64,000 bases of DNA from Anaerosacchariphilus hominis (lineage in GTDB: Bacteria > Bacillota > Clostridia > Lachnospirales > Lachnospiraceae): the NCBI RefSeq assembly GCF_014290175.1, contig NZ_JACOOR010000008.1, positions 62,001 to 126,000 on the forward strand, written 5' to 3'. Numbering within the stretch: position 1 is the first letter of the stretch; every line of letters begins with the position of its first letter. A program made the translations under genes and the position numbers. Shown here piece by piece: positions 24,787-33,534 of this stretch. A model generated the notes under the pieces. It had not been told where the DNA came from and searched no databases. It worked only from the letters and a program-made list of their open reading frames with translations.

Positions 24787-26571
24787 TTGGGGATGTTCGC
24801 TGTAATCGGCAGTCTGGTAATGATATCAAATCATTATACCTTAAACGGAATTAAATCGAGAACGGTAGGAGACGGGCAGTATGGAACTGCACGGTTTGCA
24901 ACGGAAAAGGAAATACGGGAAACGTATGCTCATGTACCATATGAACCGGAGCAATGGAGAGCAGGAAAGCGTCTACCAAAAGAGCAGGGGCTGGTAGTTG
25001 GATACAAAAAGAAAGGAAATTCCATCACAGCACTGGTAGACAGTGGAGATATTCACTGTCTCATGATCGGGGCAGCAGGAGTGGGTAAGACCGCAAACTT
25101 CTTATACCCCAATATCGAATATGCCTGTGCTTCTGGAATGAGTTTTCTCACCACAGACACGAAGGGCGATCTGTTTCGTAATTATGCAGGTATAGCCAAG
25201 GAATATTATGGCTATCGGATTTCCATTCTGGATTTACGAAATCCCACCCGTTCTGATGGCAACAATATCCTGACGCTGGTTAATAAATACATGGATGAGT
25301 ATTTAAAGAATCCTGAAAATCTGGCAGCAAAGGCAAGAGCAGAGAAGTATGCAAAAATTACAGCTAAAACAATCATCTGCTCTGAAGGGGCTTCTGCCAG
25401 CAGTTATGGACAAAATGCTTTTTTCTATGATGCAGCAGAAGGTTTGCTGACTTCTGTGATTCTGTTGATTGCAGAGTATTGCCCGCCAGAGAAACGCCAT
25501 ATCATTTCTGTGTTCAAGCTGATTCAGGATCTTCTGGCGCCATCCCCCGTGAAGAACCGGAGCCTGTTCCAGTTACTTATGGATAAGCTACCACCTACTC
25601 ACAAGGCGAAGTGGTTTGCAGGAGCAGCTTTAAATTCTGCGGATCAGGCAATGGCCTCTGTGCTATCCACAACCATGTCCAGATTGAATGCGTTTCTGGA
25701 TTCTGAAATGGAACAGATCCTGTGCTTTGAGAGTACCTTGGACACGGAAACATTCTGTAGGGAAAAGTCAGCAATTTTTATTGTGCTGCCGGAAGAAGAT
25801 AACACGAAGTATTTTATGGTATCCCTGTTTTTACAGCAGCTTTACCGGGAAATGTTGACGATTGCAGATGAACATGGAGGAAAGCTGCCCAACAGAGTCA
25901 TGATGTTTGCGGATGAAATCGGAACCATACCGAAAATTGAATCCATGGAGATGATGTTTTCTGCAGGCCGTTCCAGACGGATCAGCATGGTTCCTATCAT
26001 TCAGAGCTTTGCGCAGTTGGAAAAGAATTATGGAAAAGAAGGTTCCAGTATTATCATCGATAACTGCCAGGATATTTTGTTTGGAGGTTTTGCACCAAAC
26101 TCAGAGAGCGCAGAAATCTTATCCAAAGCATTGGGAAACAGAACGGTGTTGTCTGGTTCTATATCCAAAGGAAAAAATGACCCCAGCCAGAGCCTGCAGA
26201 TGATGAGCAGACCATTAATGGCGCCGGAGGAGTTAAAGACATTGCCAAAAGGGAATTTCATTCTTGCTAAGACGGGGGTATGCCCTATGAAAACAAGACT
26301 TCCTTTGTTTTTAAGATGGGGTATCCGGTTTGAGGAGGTTTATGAAGTCCCGGAACAGGCAGCAAGAGAAGTTGTATATGCTGACCGATTGGAATTGGAG
26401 GAGGAAATAGTAAGGCGGTCTGATTTTGATGAGGAAGATTTATGGAGGGGATCTGTTGAAAGCGGAAAGTTGGAGGAGGCTTCTTTTTTAGGAGGAAAGG
26501 CTCATGGAGAGACAGCGAAGGAAAAACAGCATAAGGCAGCTACTCGAAGACCACCTCTTAGAACCGATTAG
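24787..26571 (+). CDS. virD4: VirD4/TraG-family type IV coupling protein
   Basis: 594 residues from the TTG at 24787. The Walker A is GAAGVGKTA (about 95-103) and the Walker B MMFADEIG (about 372-379); RRISMVPIIQSFAQLEKNYG and DILFGGF are TraG signatures. It couples the relaxase-DNA complex to the VirB channel. The frame is open upstream to 24739 and encodes the rest of the membrane helix (IQGVIIFICIGLG); an ATA at 24754 lies at ideal distance from GGAGGGG, so translation may begin at this non-standard codon. The C-terminal tail is acidic and then Lys/Arg-rich. Confidence 0.94.
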   Translation: MGMFAVIGSLVMISNHYTLNGIKSRTVGDGQYGTARFATEKEIRETYAHVPYEPEQWRAGKRLPKEQGLVVGYKKKGNSITALVDSGDIHCLMIGAAGVGKTANFLYPNIEYACASGMSFLTTDTKGDLFRNYAGIAKEYYGYRISILDLRNPTRSDGNNILTLVNKYMDEYLKNPENLAAKARAEKYAKITAKTIICSEGASASSYGQNAFFYDAAEGLLTSVILLIAEYCPPEKRHIISVFKLIQDLLAPSPVKNRSLFQLLMDKLPPTHKAKWFAGAALNSADQAMASVLSTTMSRLNAFLDSEMEQILCFESTLDTETFCREKSAIFIVLPEEDNTKYFMVSLFLQQLYREMLTIADEHGGKLPNRVMMFADEIGTIPKIESMEMMFSAGRSRRISMVPIIQSFAQLEKNYGKEGSSIIIDNCQDILFGGFAPNSESAEILSKALGNRTVLSGSISKGKNDPSQSLQMMSRPLMAPEELKTLPKGNFILAKTGVCPMKTRLPLFLRWGIRFEEVYEVPEQAAREVVYADRLELEEEIVRRSDFDEEDLWRGSVESGKLEEASFLGGKAHGETAKEKQHKAATRRPPLRTD

Positions 26572-26586
26572 CAGAGAGGAGAACAG

Positions 26587-26850
26587 ATGGCTTATTTTTC
26601 TAAAATTTATTCTTCAGATCTGCCCCATCGGGCTAAAGCTGTGTATATGTATTTGAAAGACCGGAGTAATACAGACGGACAATGCTATCCTGCGATTGGT
26701 ACTATCGCAAAGGAATTAAACCTATCACGGAGAACTGTAGAGCGGGCGATTCAGGATCTGGTAAAGGCTGGGCTTATAAAAAAGGAACAGAGGTGGCGTG
26801 AAAACGGAGGAAAAAGCAGTCTTTTATATACGCTGATAGACAGCAGCTAG
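26587..26850 (+). CDS. Small helix-turn-helix (HTH_36-like) protein
   Basis: 87 residues: MAYFSKIYSSDLPHRAKAVYMYLKDRSN, then a winged-helix segment IGTIAKELNLSRRTVERAIQDLVKAGLIKKEQRWRENGG. This resembles the replication-initiator-like winged helix domains found next to VirD4 in clostridial ICEs. Start ATG after GAGAGGAGAACAG. It probably binds element DNA for replication or regulation. It is the last transfer-region gene before the GC-rich island. Confidence 0.8.
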   Translation: MAYFSKIYSSDLPHRAKAVYMYLKDRSNTDGQCYPAIGTIAKELNLSRRTVERAIQDLVKAGLIKKEQRWRENGGKSSLLYTLIDSS

Positions 26851-26857
26851 AAGATAC

Positions 26858-26890
26858 GCCACCAAGGGATCAGTTTGTTTTCTTGGTGGC
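26858..26890 (+). terminator. Inverted repeat, probable terminator of transfer operon
   Basis: Perfect 9-bp stem GCCACCAAG / CTTGGTGGC around a 15-base T-rich loop, eight bases after the HTH stop. No T-tract follows, so it may be a partial terminator or a processing site. The rest of 26891-27050 shows no gene. Confidence 0.55.
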
Positions 26891-27073
26891 ATATGGGATA
26901 TGGCAATATGACATATGAAGAGAAGGTATCACTTGAAGAAATATAATAATCAGAGAAAAAATTAGACAGTTATCTATAAAAAAGGAAGGTGGGTGTGAGG
27001 TTAATGCGTATCAATTTTTGGTGAATATAAAACAACTTAGGGTAAGAAAAATATTCCCGAATAAAACAATATG

Positions 27074-27082
27074 TGGTATAAT
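27074..27082 (+). promoter_or_regulatory. Extended -10 promoter at the edge of the immunity island
   Basis: TGGTATAAT is a perfect extended -10. No good -35 is present (TTCCCG at 17-base spacing). It lies 37 bases before a small ORF and 230 bases before the first immunity gene, so it may drive the island. Confidence 0.5.
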
Positions 27083-27118
27083 AAAAAAAAATGCTATGTG
27101 AACAAAAAGGGTGCTGCG

Positions 27119-27289
27119 ATGAAACAATATATTGGACAGCAATTTGCTGCTTTAAGATACGAAAAAAATATTTTGGTTGTTGAAGAAACTACATCTGCTG
27201 GTGGATGCGGCTCCTTCAACGCGGCTTCTTCATGTCCTGCGTCAGCCTGTCTTTATGACAGTGCGGCGTGGGGCTTTTTTATTGCCTGA
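27119..27289 (+). CDS. Possible 56-residue cysteine-containing peptide
   Basis: Short gene with AAGGG seven bases before ATG and a promoter just upstream. It encodes MKQYIGQQFAALRYEKNILV, an acidic VEETTSAGG join, then a C-terminal part rich in Ala, Ser and Gly with three cysteines and an aromatic end (WGFFIA). The leader/core look, with a GG before the Cys part, recalls ribosomal peptide precursors, but no maturation enzyme lies nearby. It could equally be a leader ORF or the remnant of a toxin. Coding status is uncertain. Confidence 0.35.
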   Translation: MKQYIGQQFAALRYEKNILVVEETTSAGGCGSFNAASSCPASACLYDSAAWGFFIA

Positions 27290-27304
27290 AAGGAGTATGA
27301 GAAC

Positions 27305-28420
27305 ATGAGTCTGAAATATACCTGCCCCAGCTGTGGAACCCCCTTGGGTTATGAGGGATTGTGTTGGAAATGTAAGTGCGAGCAAGAACGGCAAGCTGCT
27401 CTTGCCTGGACGCCGGAACAAATCACGCAGAAACAGAAAAACCTGATCCAGAACATCCAGAAGCTGGCTGATATGGAGGACCCGGAGTTCACCGACTTTT
27501 GGCAGCTGCTTGGCTACCATGATGCCATCACCCCGGAGATTCAGCAGGTGGCACTGGCCGCAGAGGTGTTTTGGCCCTGTGAGCTCTACTACCACGCGCC
27601 AGAGGATGTGCGGGACGCTTTAGTTGCTGCCCTGCTAAAAGCAGAATACTCTCGGAATGCCGCCGACCTGATGAGTTGCCTTGCTATGCAAGGAGATGAC
27701 AAGGCAATGGAGACTCTGCTGGAGCTGGAGCGAAATCCCCGGCCCTGGCGCAAGGGTCTCTATGTAGACTCATCCAGCTATGCGCAGATCGGAGGCTGGA
27801 CCTTCGACAAGGAGGGCCAGAGAATCCAACTCAACTTCGACACCTGCTATCCTATGGTCAAGGGAACCACTGGCGAGAAATCTCCCATCCGCATTGGCCG
27901 AGCACGGGAGGACACCTGTCCCCACTGCGGCGGACACATGGTGGATATTTTGGTGCTGGATGGCCGGGATGAGCGGCTGAAATTCCTGGGGCTGGACGGC
28001 ATCCTGACCGCCACCTGCTGCCCCAACTGTGTGGGATTTTTGAAAGGCCCCGCCTTCAACCGCTTTACTCTGGACGGCGGCGTGGAGGTCTTTCCCTCCG
28101 AACTCTTTGATGGTGCGGAGAAGACGAAGTGCTATGTTCGGCCCGAGGACTACAAGGCCCTCACTGAAAATCCCTTTGTGCTGGGCAAGACGCCGGTACC
28201 CTTGTTTTACGGCGCGGCCTGTCAGGATGTGAACACCATCGGCGGCTTTGCCAACTGGGTGCAGGACGCGGAATATACGACCTGTCCTCACTGCGGCAAG
28301 CCCATGAAGTATCTGGCCCAAATCCAGTGGGATACGGTGTTTGACTGTGCGGAGGGCACGCTCTATGTGGAGTTCTGCCCGGACTGCCATATCGTGTCCA
28401 TGCAGCACCAGCAGACCTGA
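27305..28420 (+). CDS. YwqG/DUF1963-like protein with zinc ribbons
   Basis: 371 residues. An N-terminal zinc ribbon (CPSCG...CWKCKCE, residues 7-27) leads to a helical, HEAT-like part (about 40-140) and a C-terminal YwqG/DUF1963-like domain with three more CxxC pairs (CPHCGG, CCPNC, CPHCGKPMKYLAQIQWD). YwqG-type proteins are recurrent in immunity arrays and may bind toxin domains. Start ATG after AAAGGAGTATGAGAAC. First gene of the GC-rich island; codons end in C/G far more than in the transfer genes. Confidence 0.72.
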   Translation: MSLKYTCPSCGTPLGYEGLCWKCKCEQERQAALAWTPEQITQKQKNLIQNIQKLADMEDPEFTDFWQLLGYHDAITPEIQQVALAAEVFWPCELYYHAPEDVRDALVAALLKAEYSRNAADLMSCLAMQGDDKAMETLLELERNPRPWRKGLYVDSSSYAQIGGWTFDKEGQRIQLNFDTCYPMVKGTTGEKSPIRIGRAREDTCPHCGGHMVDILVLDGRDERLKFLGLDGILTATCCPNCVGFLKGPAFNRFTLDGGVEVFPSELFDGAEKTKCYVRPEDYKALTENPFVLGKTPVPLFYGAACQDVNTIGGFANWVQDAEYTTCPHCGKPMKYLAQIQWDTVFDCAEGTLYVEFCPDCHIVSMQHQQT

Positions 28421-28433
28421 AAGGGAGAACGCC

Positions 28434-29276
28434 ATGAAAAAGAGAACGGTTAAGGACTTTATTGCTCTGTACGCCCCGGAAGATGAGGAAAAGCTGGTAC
28501 TGATTCAGGACGGTATCAGCGCGGATAAAACTTTTCTGGATACCTTCTGGGCGGCGCATACCCATGTCCTCGCAATGGCAGATGTCCAGACTGGACAGGT
28601 GATCTCCAGTCGATGCTACCTGAGCTGGCCGCTGACGGACAAGGAACGGGATGCCGGTGACTATTCCAAGCGGTTCGCCAAGGGCCAGATATACCGGATC
28701 AAAGCCCGCGGCTGGAAAGGTGATGCCCTCAGTGAACCCCAGTGGTATGTCACGGAAGTGTTGGAGGAAGGTGTGTCCTGTCCGGCACTGGAGGAAATCT
28801 GGGCGGAATATACAAAACCCATTCTTCTGAAAGATGAAGTGCTGGGAACCCTCACGCTGGATCGTGAGATGAGCACATTCGATGGGACCTGTAAGTGGAT
28901 GGGAAAAGAAGTCCAGATCTCGTTGGATGTGGAGATTGAAAAGAAAGCGTCCTGGACCCGCGTCACCAATGTGATGAAAAAACTGCTGGCAGATCAGGAA
29001 GTCTGGGATAAATCTCTGCGAACTATGGCTGCCCAGAAACTCACTGCTCAGGCCAACGAATGGCTGGCCGACAATGACCAGACTGACCGAAACCCGGAGA
29101 AAGACCCCATCACCGAGGATGAGTTCGCCCGGCGCATCCTGCTCACCGAGTTTACAGTATCTCCTGGTGGGCGTTTTACCGTCTGGTATGAGGACGACGA
29201 TATGTTCTGGGGCCATGTGGTCACTGTGGATGGGACACTGAAAAAAGGCCCTGTTGACGCTGATATACAGGGCTGA
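28434..29276 (+). CDS. DUF2262-domain immunity-type protein
   Basis: 280 residues from ATG at 28434. The first about 135 residues form a DUF7021-like alpha/beta part; the C-terminal part (LGTLTLDREMSTFDGTCKWMGKEVQISL ... FTVWYEDDDMFWGHVVTV) is the DUF2262 pattern. DUF2262 proteins are common members of bacterial polyimmunity arrays. No signal peptide or membrane helix, so cytoplasmic. Function as an antidote to a specific toxin is inferred. Confidence 0.72.
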   Translation: MKKRTVKDFIALYAPEDEEKLVLIQDGISADKTFLDTFWAAHTHVLAMADVQTGQVISSRCYLSWPLTDKERDAGDYSKRFAKGQIYRIKARGWKGDALSEPQWYVTEVLEEGVSCPALEEIWAEYTKPILLKDEVLGTLTLDREMSTFDGTCKWMGKEVQISLDVEIEKKASWTRVTNVMKKLLADQEVWDKSLRTMAAQKLTAQANEWLADNDQTDRNPEKDPITEDEFARRILLTEFTVSPGGRFTVWYEDDDMFWGHVVTVDGTLKKGPVDADIQG

Positions 29277-29307
29277 CTACAACCGTTTATGGAAGGAGGT
29301 GCCCATT

Positions 29308-29586
29308 ATGTGCGAGCACTGCCGAAACATTCAAATATGGAGAAAATTTGATGCCCCCAAGGACTACCTGGCCTGTATTGCTTATATTCAGCAGTTGGTG
29401 GGACAAGGCGAATTTGAACTGATAGCAGAGGACTCCACCTGCTCGCTGGAGAAGGTAAAGACTGAGGATGGATGGGCAGACGAAATTATGGCTCACATGA
29501 TTAGGTGCAAGCACTGTGGCCAGATCTTCACCTGTGTGGTCAACACCTGGCGAGGCAGTGGACACTTCAAAAAAGGCAAGGGATAA
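29308..29586 (+). CDS. Small zinc-binding protein
   Basis: 92 residues with two knuckles, CEHC at the N-terminus and CKHCGQIFTCVV near 67-78, likely holding one zinc. The core between (YLACIAYIQQLVGQGEFELI) looks alpha/beta. ATG at 29308 follows GGAAGGAGGTGCCC. Unrecognised family; placed among immunity genes and probably another immunity protein. Confidence 0.62.
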   Translation: MCEHCRNIQIWRKFDAPKDYLACIAYIQQLVGQGEFELIAEDSTCSLEKVKTEDGWADEIMAHMIRCKHCGQIFTCVVNTWRGSGHFKKGKG

Positions 29587-29607
29587 CACAGAAAAGGCGG
29601 TGAAACG

Positions 29608-30117
29608 ATGAATCGGACAGAAGAAATAAAGCTGCTGGAGCAACTCGAACAGTGGAATAGCAAGGACGAGTATTCCCAGTGCATCCAGGCCATCGAAGCT
29701 ATCCCGGAACAGGAGCGGGGCTATTTGCTGACCGTCAAGCTGAGTCGGGCTTACAGCAATCTGGCGGTTCTGGGAGATCATGGAGTGCATGGGACCGACG
29801 GTGAAGTGGACGAGGATCTCATCCGACACGCCATTGATCTGCTGGAGTCCGTCCGCACCCAGGGAGAGAACGACCCTTACTGGAACTCCCGGATGGGCTA
29901 TTCCTGCCTGATGGCATACCGCTCCGCAGCCACCGCCTATGAATACGCAAAATGCTGGCTGGCCCTGGCCCCGGATGACCCAGCCGCCCAAAAGCTGGTT
30001 CGGGACTGCGAGGAATATCTGGAGGAGGAAAAAGCTCTGGAGCTGGATTTAAAAGAGCGGGAGGAAATCATCCGAAAGGAAACTCCCGATGATGTAAAGG
30101 GGGGTATCTGTAAATGA
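29608..30117 (+). CDS. TPR-module immunity-associated protein
   Basis: 169 residues of helical repeats. LLEQLEQWNSKDEYSQCIQAIEAIPEQERG and SRMGYSC are shared with two internal stretches of the 2232-residue polyimmunity protein (around residues 445-560 and 971-1090), so this is a free-standing copy of the same TPR module. The C-terminal 30 residues are a charged helix. It may act as a protein-binding adaptor. Its end overlaps the next gene's ATG. Confidence 0.7.
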   Translation: MNRTEEIKLLEQLEQWNSKDEYSQCIQAIEAIPEQERGYLLTVKLSRAYSNLAVLGDHGVHGTDGEVDEDLIRHAIDLLESVRTQGENDPYWNSRMGYSCLMAYRSAATAYEYAKCWLALAPDDPAAQKLVRDCEEYLEEEKALELDLKEREEIIRKETPDDVKGGICK

Positions 30118-30347
30118 ACAGTGGACAGATCACAGCATTTTTGCAAGAGCATTGGTACATTGCCTGGGTGCTCATCGGGGCCGTGATTTTAATTGGGGCG
30201 ATCCGCAACTGGAACTGGCTCTGCGACCCCACTGGTACGCGGGATGCTCATCGACACAGCAGAGGATACCGGCGTGTGGTTTTCTTTCTGCTGGGTGTCC
30301 TCCTGATTGTGGTGAGTATCTGGGGATTTGTGCTGAAATTGAAATAG
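30114..30347 (+). CDS. Imm17-like two-helix membrane protein
   Basis: 77 residues with two membrane helices (about 14-33 and 53-73) separated by a conserved loop GAIRNWNWLCDP and a basic, Gly-Tyr-containing stretch. This matches the small integral-membrane Imm17 family, predicted immunity proteins for toxins acting at or through the membrane. Its ATG overlaps the TPR gene stop. Confidence 0.75.
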   Translation: MNSGQITAFLQEHWYIAWVLIGAVILIGAIRNWNWLCDPTGTRDAHRHSRGYRRVVFFLLGVLLIVVSIWGFVLKLK

Positions 30348-30360
30348 GAGGAGCAATCCC

Positions 30361-30561
30361 ATGACCCAAGAAGAACAGATCCGACTCTATCGGCTGATGG
30401 AAAAACTCAACTGGTTTTTCCACCAAGAGATGCACTACCTGAATAGAGATATTGCGGAAAAGACCGCACGGGAGTGTTACCCGGAGATTCGGGATTTTAC
30501 ATACGATATTTTGTGGAATGACCTGCCCAAAGAGGTGCAAGAACAACTTGAAGCAGATTAA
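30361..30561 (+). CDS. Small helical protein, unknown
   Basis: 66 residues, acidic and helical, with ATG after GGAGGAGCAATCCC. No domain recognised; tight spacing on both sides makes it part of the immunity operon. Small size and charge fit an immunity protein that plugs a toxin active site, but that is only contextual. Confidence 0.6.
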   Translation: MTQEEQIRLYRLMEKLNWFFHQEMHYLNRDIAEKTARECYPEIRDFTYDILWNDLPKEVQEQLEAD

Positions 30562-30601
30562 CCCCCAATGACTTTGTACTGGCTCAGGAGGTGGAACTAC
30601 A

Positions 30602-31189
30602 ATGTCGATCACTGCTTATAAAATAGAAGCCGTCGGCCATGACCGAACCGGCGAAGACTATGGCTATGTAAATATCATGTACCGCTACGGCAACAAACAG
30701 CCCTGCCCCCGACCGGATCAGTGCGAAAAGATGGAAGTCATGTGGGCGAATGAGAGCGTCTATGGACCTCCTGCCCCCGGCAGCAAGGTGGGGGATTCTA
30801 TACAGACATGGCTGATGGGCTCCTGGAACTGCGGCGTGTTTACCCACTGGGAGATCGCCCAGCGGCTGATGGATGCCTTCACTGGCCTGAAACTCAAGGA
30901 GCTGGAATGGTTCGAGAACCCCAGAGAAAAGACACTGAAAAACGGCAAACCCCGTGCGCGCCGGGCCAAGTGGCTGCCGGAGCGGGAGGCGGATTTGGTC
31001 TATCTCTACGCCGACCACTACATTGACGCCAGAAATCCGACTCCCGCAGAAACCGACTTTTTCACCGTCACAAGGATGGACGCCTGGGGCGTGAGCACCT
31101 GGTTTATGTGTACCCCACAGGCCGCTGAGAAGCTGATTGCCATGGATTACGACAATCTGGCCGTCAAGGAAACCACCATTGTGGGATAG
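30602..31189 (+). CDS. Unknown immunity-array protein, alpha/beta
   Basis: 195 residues, soluble, Trp-rich, with GSKVGDSIQTWLMGSWNCGVFTHWEIAQ near 60-85 and a Lys/Arg-rich loop near 100-122. ATG at 30602 follows CAGGAGGTGGAACTACA. I do not recognise the family. It lies mid-operon between a small helical gene and a HEAT-like gene. Confidence 0.62.
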   Translation: MSITAYKIEAVGHDRTGEDYGYVNIMYRYGNKQPCPRPDQCEKMEVMWANESVYGPPAPGSKVGDSIQTWLMGSWNCGVFTHWEIAQRLMDAFTGLKLKELEWFENPREKTLKNGKPRARRAKWLPEREADLVYLYADHYIDARNPTPAETDFFTVTRMDAWGVSTWFMCTPQAAEKLIAMDYDNLAVKETTIVG

Positions 31190-31199
31190 GAGAAAACGA

Positions 31200-32342
31200 A
31201 TGATGACTTTGGAACAACTGCCTCCCAAGGGCGTAAAGCGAGAACAGGCCATTTTGGAGCTGGGCAAGGATGAAGCAAACGGCGAACTGCTGTTCCAGCT
31301 TGTGAATACAGAAAAGGGCAAGTGCAAAACGGCTGCTCAGAAGGCCTTGGCGCAGCTGGAGTATGCCCCTGCTGCCCCACTGTGGGCCAAACTGGTCAAG
31401 GGCAAATGGATGGGCAGCAATATCATGTCAGATGCCTGCTCCGACTGTGTATCGGAGCAGATCGCCCCGGTTATTCTGAAGACTCTCTCCCAGCTGCTGG
31501 ACGAGGGGGACACAAAGCCACTGGATATAGAACAACTGAACTTCTGTTTCCATTTGATGTTGGGGAAAGCCTCGCCTAAAATGCTGGAGGTCTACCGCTT
31601 CCTGGCGGAAAACACCCAGCGGATCGCCCAGCTGAAACGCACGCCTGTTTATTCTCGTGATGATTGTACCTCCTGGTGGATTACGGACGGGCTTCGCATT
31701 TGGGATGCCACACCCAAGGAAAAAGAGAAAATTCCCGCTGTAGTGCTGACCGCCGCCCTGATCCGCAACCCGGATGAGCGACTGCAAGCATTGGCTGATG
31801 AGCTGAATGAACGCTACGGCGGCAGCTGGCTGATGCCGGTCTTTATGAAGGCAATCATCACCCAGCCCAAGGAGCAGGTGTATGAGACCTATTCGCCCCT
31901 TCTGGATACGCCGCAAAAAGGCTATTTGTTCCATGCGCTGGGAATGCTCCATTACCGCTGTTATCCGGAAGGCTGGACCTATGAACGCCTGGGCCCGGAT
32001 GGAATGATCGCTCTGATTTTTTGGGGTTATTATAGCTATGGAACCTATGACACAAGGTTTATGATTGAACGCTATGTGGATCTGGATGAGCGGTGGTTCT
32101 TTGATCTGGCTAAAGACCCAGAAGGACGCAAACCTACGGTGACATGGCAGACTTACAACCGGGGCGGTGTTCTGTATGGAAGCTACGACGAAATGTTCAT
32201 CAGTCTGCTGCCCCGCAAGGTGGAAAACCCGGAACTGAAGCGCATTCTACGGGACTACTTCCGTATTCGCAGCGAAAAAGTGAGAGTGGAAGAAAGTATT
32301 ACTGTTTACAAAGACGCTGCTGAGCGGTTCGGAGATGAATAA
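31200..32342 (+). CDS. HEAT-repeat-like immunity-array protein
   Basis: 380 residues of mostly helical sequence with repeated helix pairs (for example AILELGKDEANGELLFQLVN and KTAAQKALAQLEYAPAAPLWAKL), consistent with a HEAT-like solenoid, then a beta-containing C-terminal third. ATG at 31200 after GGAGAAAACGA. Solenoid proteins of this kind occur in polyimmunity arrays, presumably as toxin-binding scaffolds. Family not named. Confidence 0.65.
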   Translation: MMTLEQLPPKGVKREQAILELGKDEANGELLFQLVNTEKGKCKTAAQKALAQLEYAPAAPLWAKLVKGKWMGSNIMSDACSDCVSEQIAPVILKTLSQLLDEGDTKPLDIEQLNFCFHLMLGKASPKMLEVYRFLAENTQRIAQLKRTPVYSRDDCTSWWITDGLRIWDATPKEKEKIPAVVLTAALIRNPDERLQALADELNERYGGSWLMPVFMKAIITQPKEQVYETYSPLLDTPQKGYLFHALGMLHYRCYPEGWTYERLGPDGMIALIFWGYYSYGTYDTRFMIERYVDLDERWFFDLAKDPEGRKPTVTWQTYNRGGVLYGSYDEMFISLLPRKVENPELKRILRDYFRIRSEKVRVEESITVYKDAAERFGDE

Positions 32343-32373
32343 TAATTGAAACAACAACGAAAGCAGGTGTCTT

Positions 32374-33453
32374 ATGTACCAAATTGCATATATTGGCCGC
32401 TGGGAGACTCTCCCGGAAACGGCTGCCGCCATCTGTGATCATGACACTCCCAAGCTGGAGGCGCTGCTCCAAGACGGTCTGGATTTAGATGTTCCCATCC
32501 AACTCAGCGAATACATCAAGCTAATGCCATTGGAAATCGCGGTTTTTCGGAATGATGTGCCCATGATTCACTTCCTACTGGAGCATGGAGCTGATTCCGG
32601 TCTGGCAGAGGAACAGCCCTTGCTGCTCACCGCTGTCCGCTGTTGTGGGTCAGAGGTGGTGGCGCTCTTTGCTGGACAGGCCGCAAAACTCAGCCCGAAG
32701 CAGAAAGAGCGGGCCTTCCAGGAAGTGCGCTGGGGCAAGCGCCCGGAGAATATCCAGGTGCTGGAGCAAGCCGGGATCACAGTGGACAAGTTTGGCGGCG
32801 AGGCATTCCGGGCCGCTGTGTCCGAAGGTAATACCAAACTTGCCCGACTGCTTCTGGAAAAAGGGGCAGACATCAATTACCACAAGCCGGACATGGTGTT
32901 TCCGAACGCCTCCACCGCTGTCACTGAAGCTGTCCGACACAAAAATCTCCCCATGGTGCGTTGGCTCATTGAGCAAGGAGCCGACATCACCATTGCTGAC
33001 AAATACGGCGACCGGCCTTACACCGTGGCGGTGCAGAACAAAAATCAGGAGCTGGCCGACTACTTAAAAGCCTTGGAACCGGAGGAATGGCACAACGAAC
33101 AGGAAAAGGTCCGGCAGCTCATGCCCTATAAGCTGCCCGCCAAGCTGGTGGAATATCTAAAAACCGGCCCCCTGCGGCTGGAGTTCCAGGAGCAGGAATG
33201 GGTGAAATGGGCGGAGCTGTACGCCTACATGGATGTGCAGGAGATGACCTGGAAACGAAAAAAGCTGCTCTCCCTCATGGCGGCCATGGATAATTACAGC
33301 GACTACCTGCTGCTGTGGAGCCCCAGGGACAAAAAGCTGTGGTATCTGGACATCGAGCATGAGGAATTCCACCCTCTGGCCAAATGGGACGACTTCATCG
33401 CAGACCCAGGCCGGTATCTGAACGGGATGATCGAGGGTGAGTTTGAGGAATAA
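32374..33453 (+). CDS. Ankyrin-repeat protein
   Basis: 359 residues. At least four ankyrin repeats lie between about 20 and 235: MPLEIAVFRNDVPMIHFLLEHGAD, AFRAAVSEGNTKLARLLLEKGAD, AVTEAVRHKNLPMVRWLIEQGAD and YTVAVQNKNQELADYLKAL. The C-terminal 120 residues are a separate alpha/beta domain. Ankyrin proteins are a known immunity class in polymorphic toxin systems, binding the toxin through the repeat face. Cytoplasmic. Confidence 0.82.
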   Translation: MYQIAYIGRWETLPETAAAICDHDTPKLEALLQDGLDLDVPIQLSEYIKLMPLEIAVFRNDVPMIHFLLEHGADSGLAEEQPLLLTAVRCCGSEVVALFAGQAAKLSPKQKERAFQEVRWGKRPENIQVLEQAGITVDKFGGEAFRAAVSEGNTKLARLLLEKGADINYHKPDMVFPNASTAVTEAVRHKNLPMVRWLIEQGADITIADKYGDRPYTVAVQNKNQELADYLKALEPEEWHNEQEKVRQLMPYKLPAKLVEYLKTGPLRLEFQEQEWVKWAELYAYMDVQEMTWKRKKLLSLMAAMDNYSDYLLLWSPRDKKLWYLDIEHEEFHPLAKWDDFIADPGRYLNGMIEGEFEE

Positions 33454-33463
33454 GGAGCAAACC

Positions 33464-33523
33464 GATGACAGAAGAAAACAGAACTTACATCACCCATCTC
33501 AAAGCTGCCTGCATTGAGGGGTA
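33464..33523 (+). pseudogene. 19-codon remnant of a lost immunity gene
   Basis: ATG at 33464 follows AAGGAGCAAACCG and opens MTEENRTYITHLKAACIEG before TAA, leaving a normal initiation site with almost no gene. It reads like the start of an alpha-helical protein whose body was deleted. It may also be a spurious start. Confidence 0.4.
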
Positions 33524-33534
33524 AGGAGGATACC

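Noticed and set aside
27119..27289. SCIFF-like or lanthipeptide precursor
   Set aside because: The cysteine pattern does not fit and no radical SAM, LanM or transporter gene is near.
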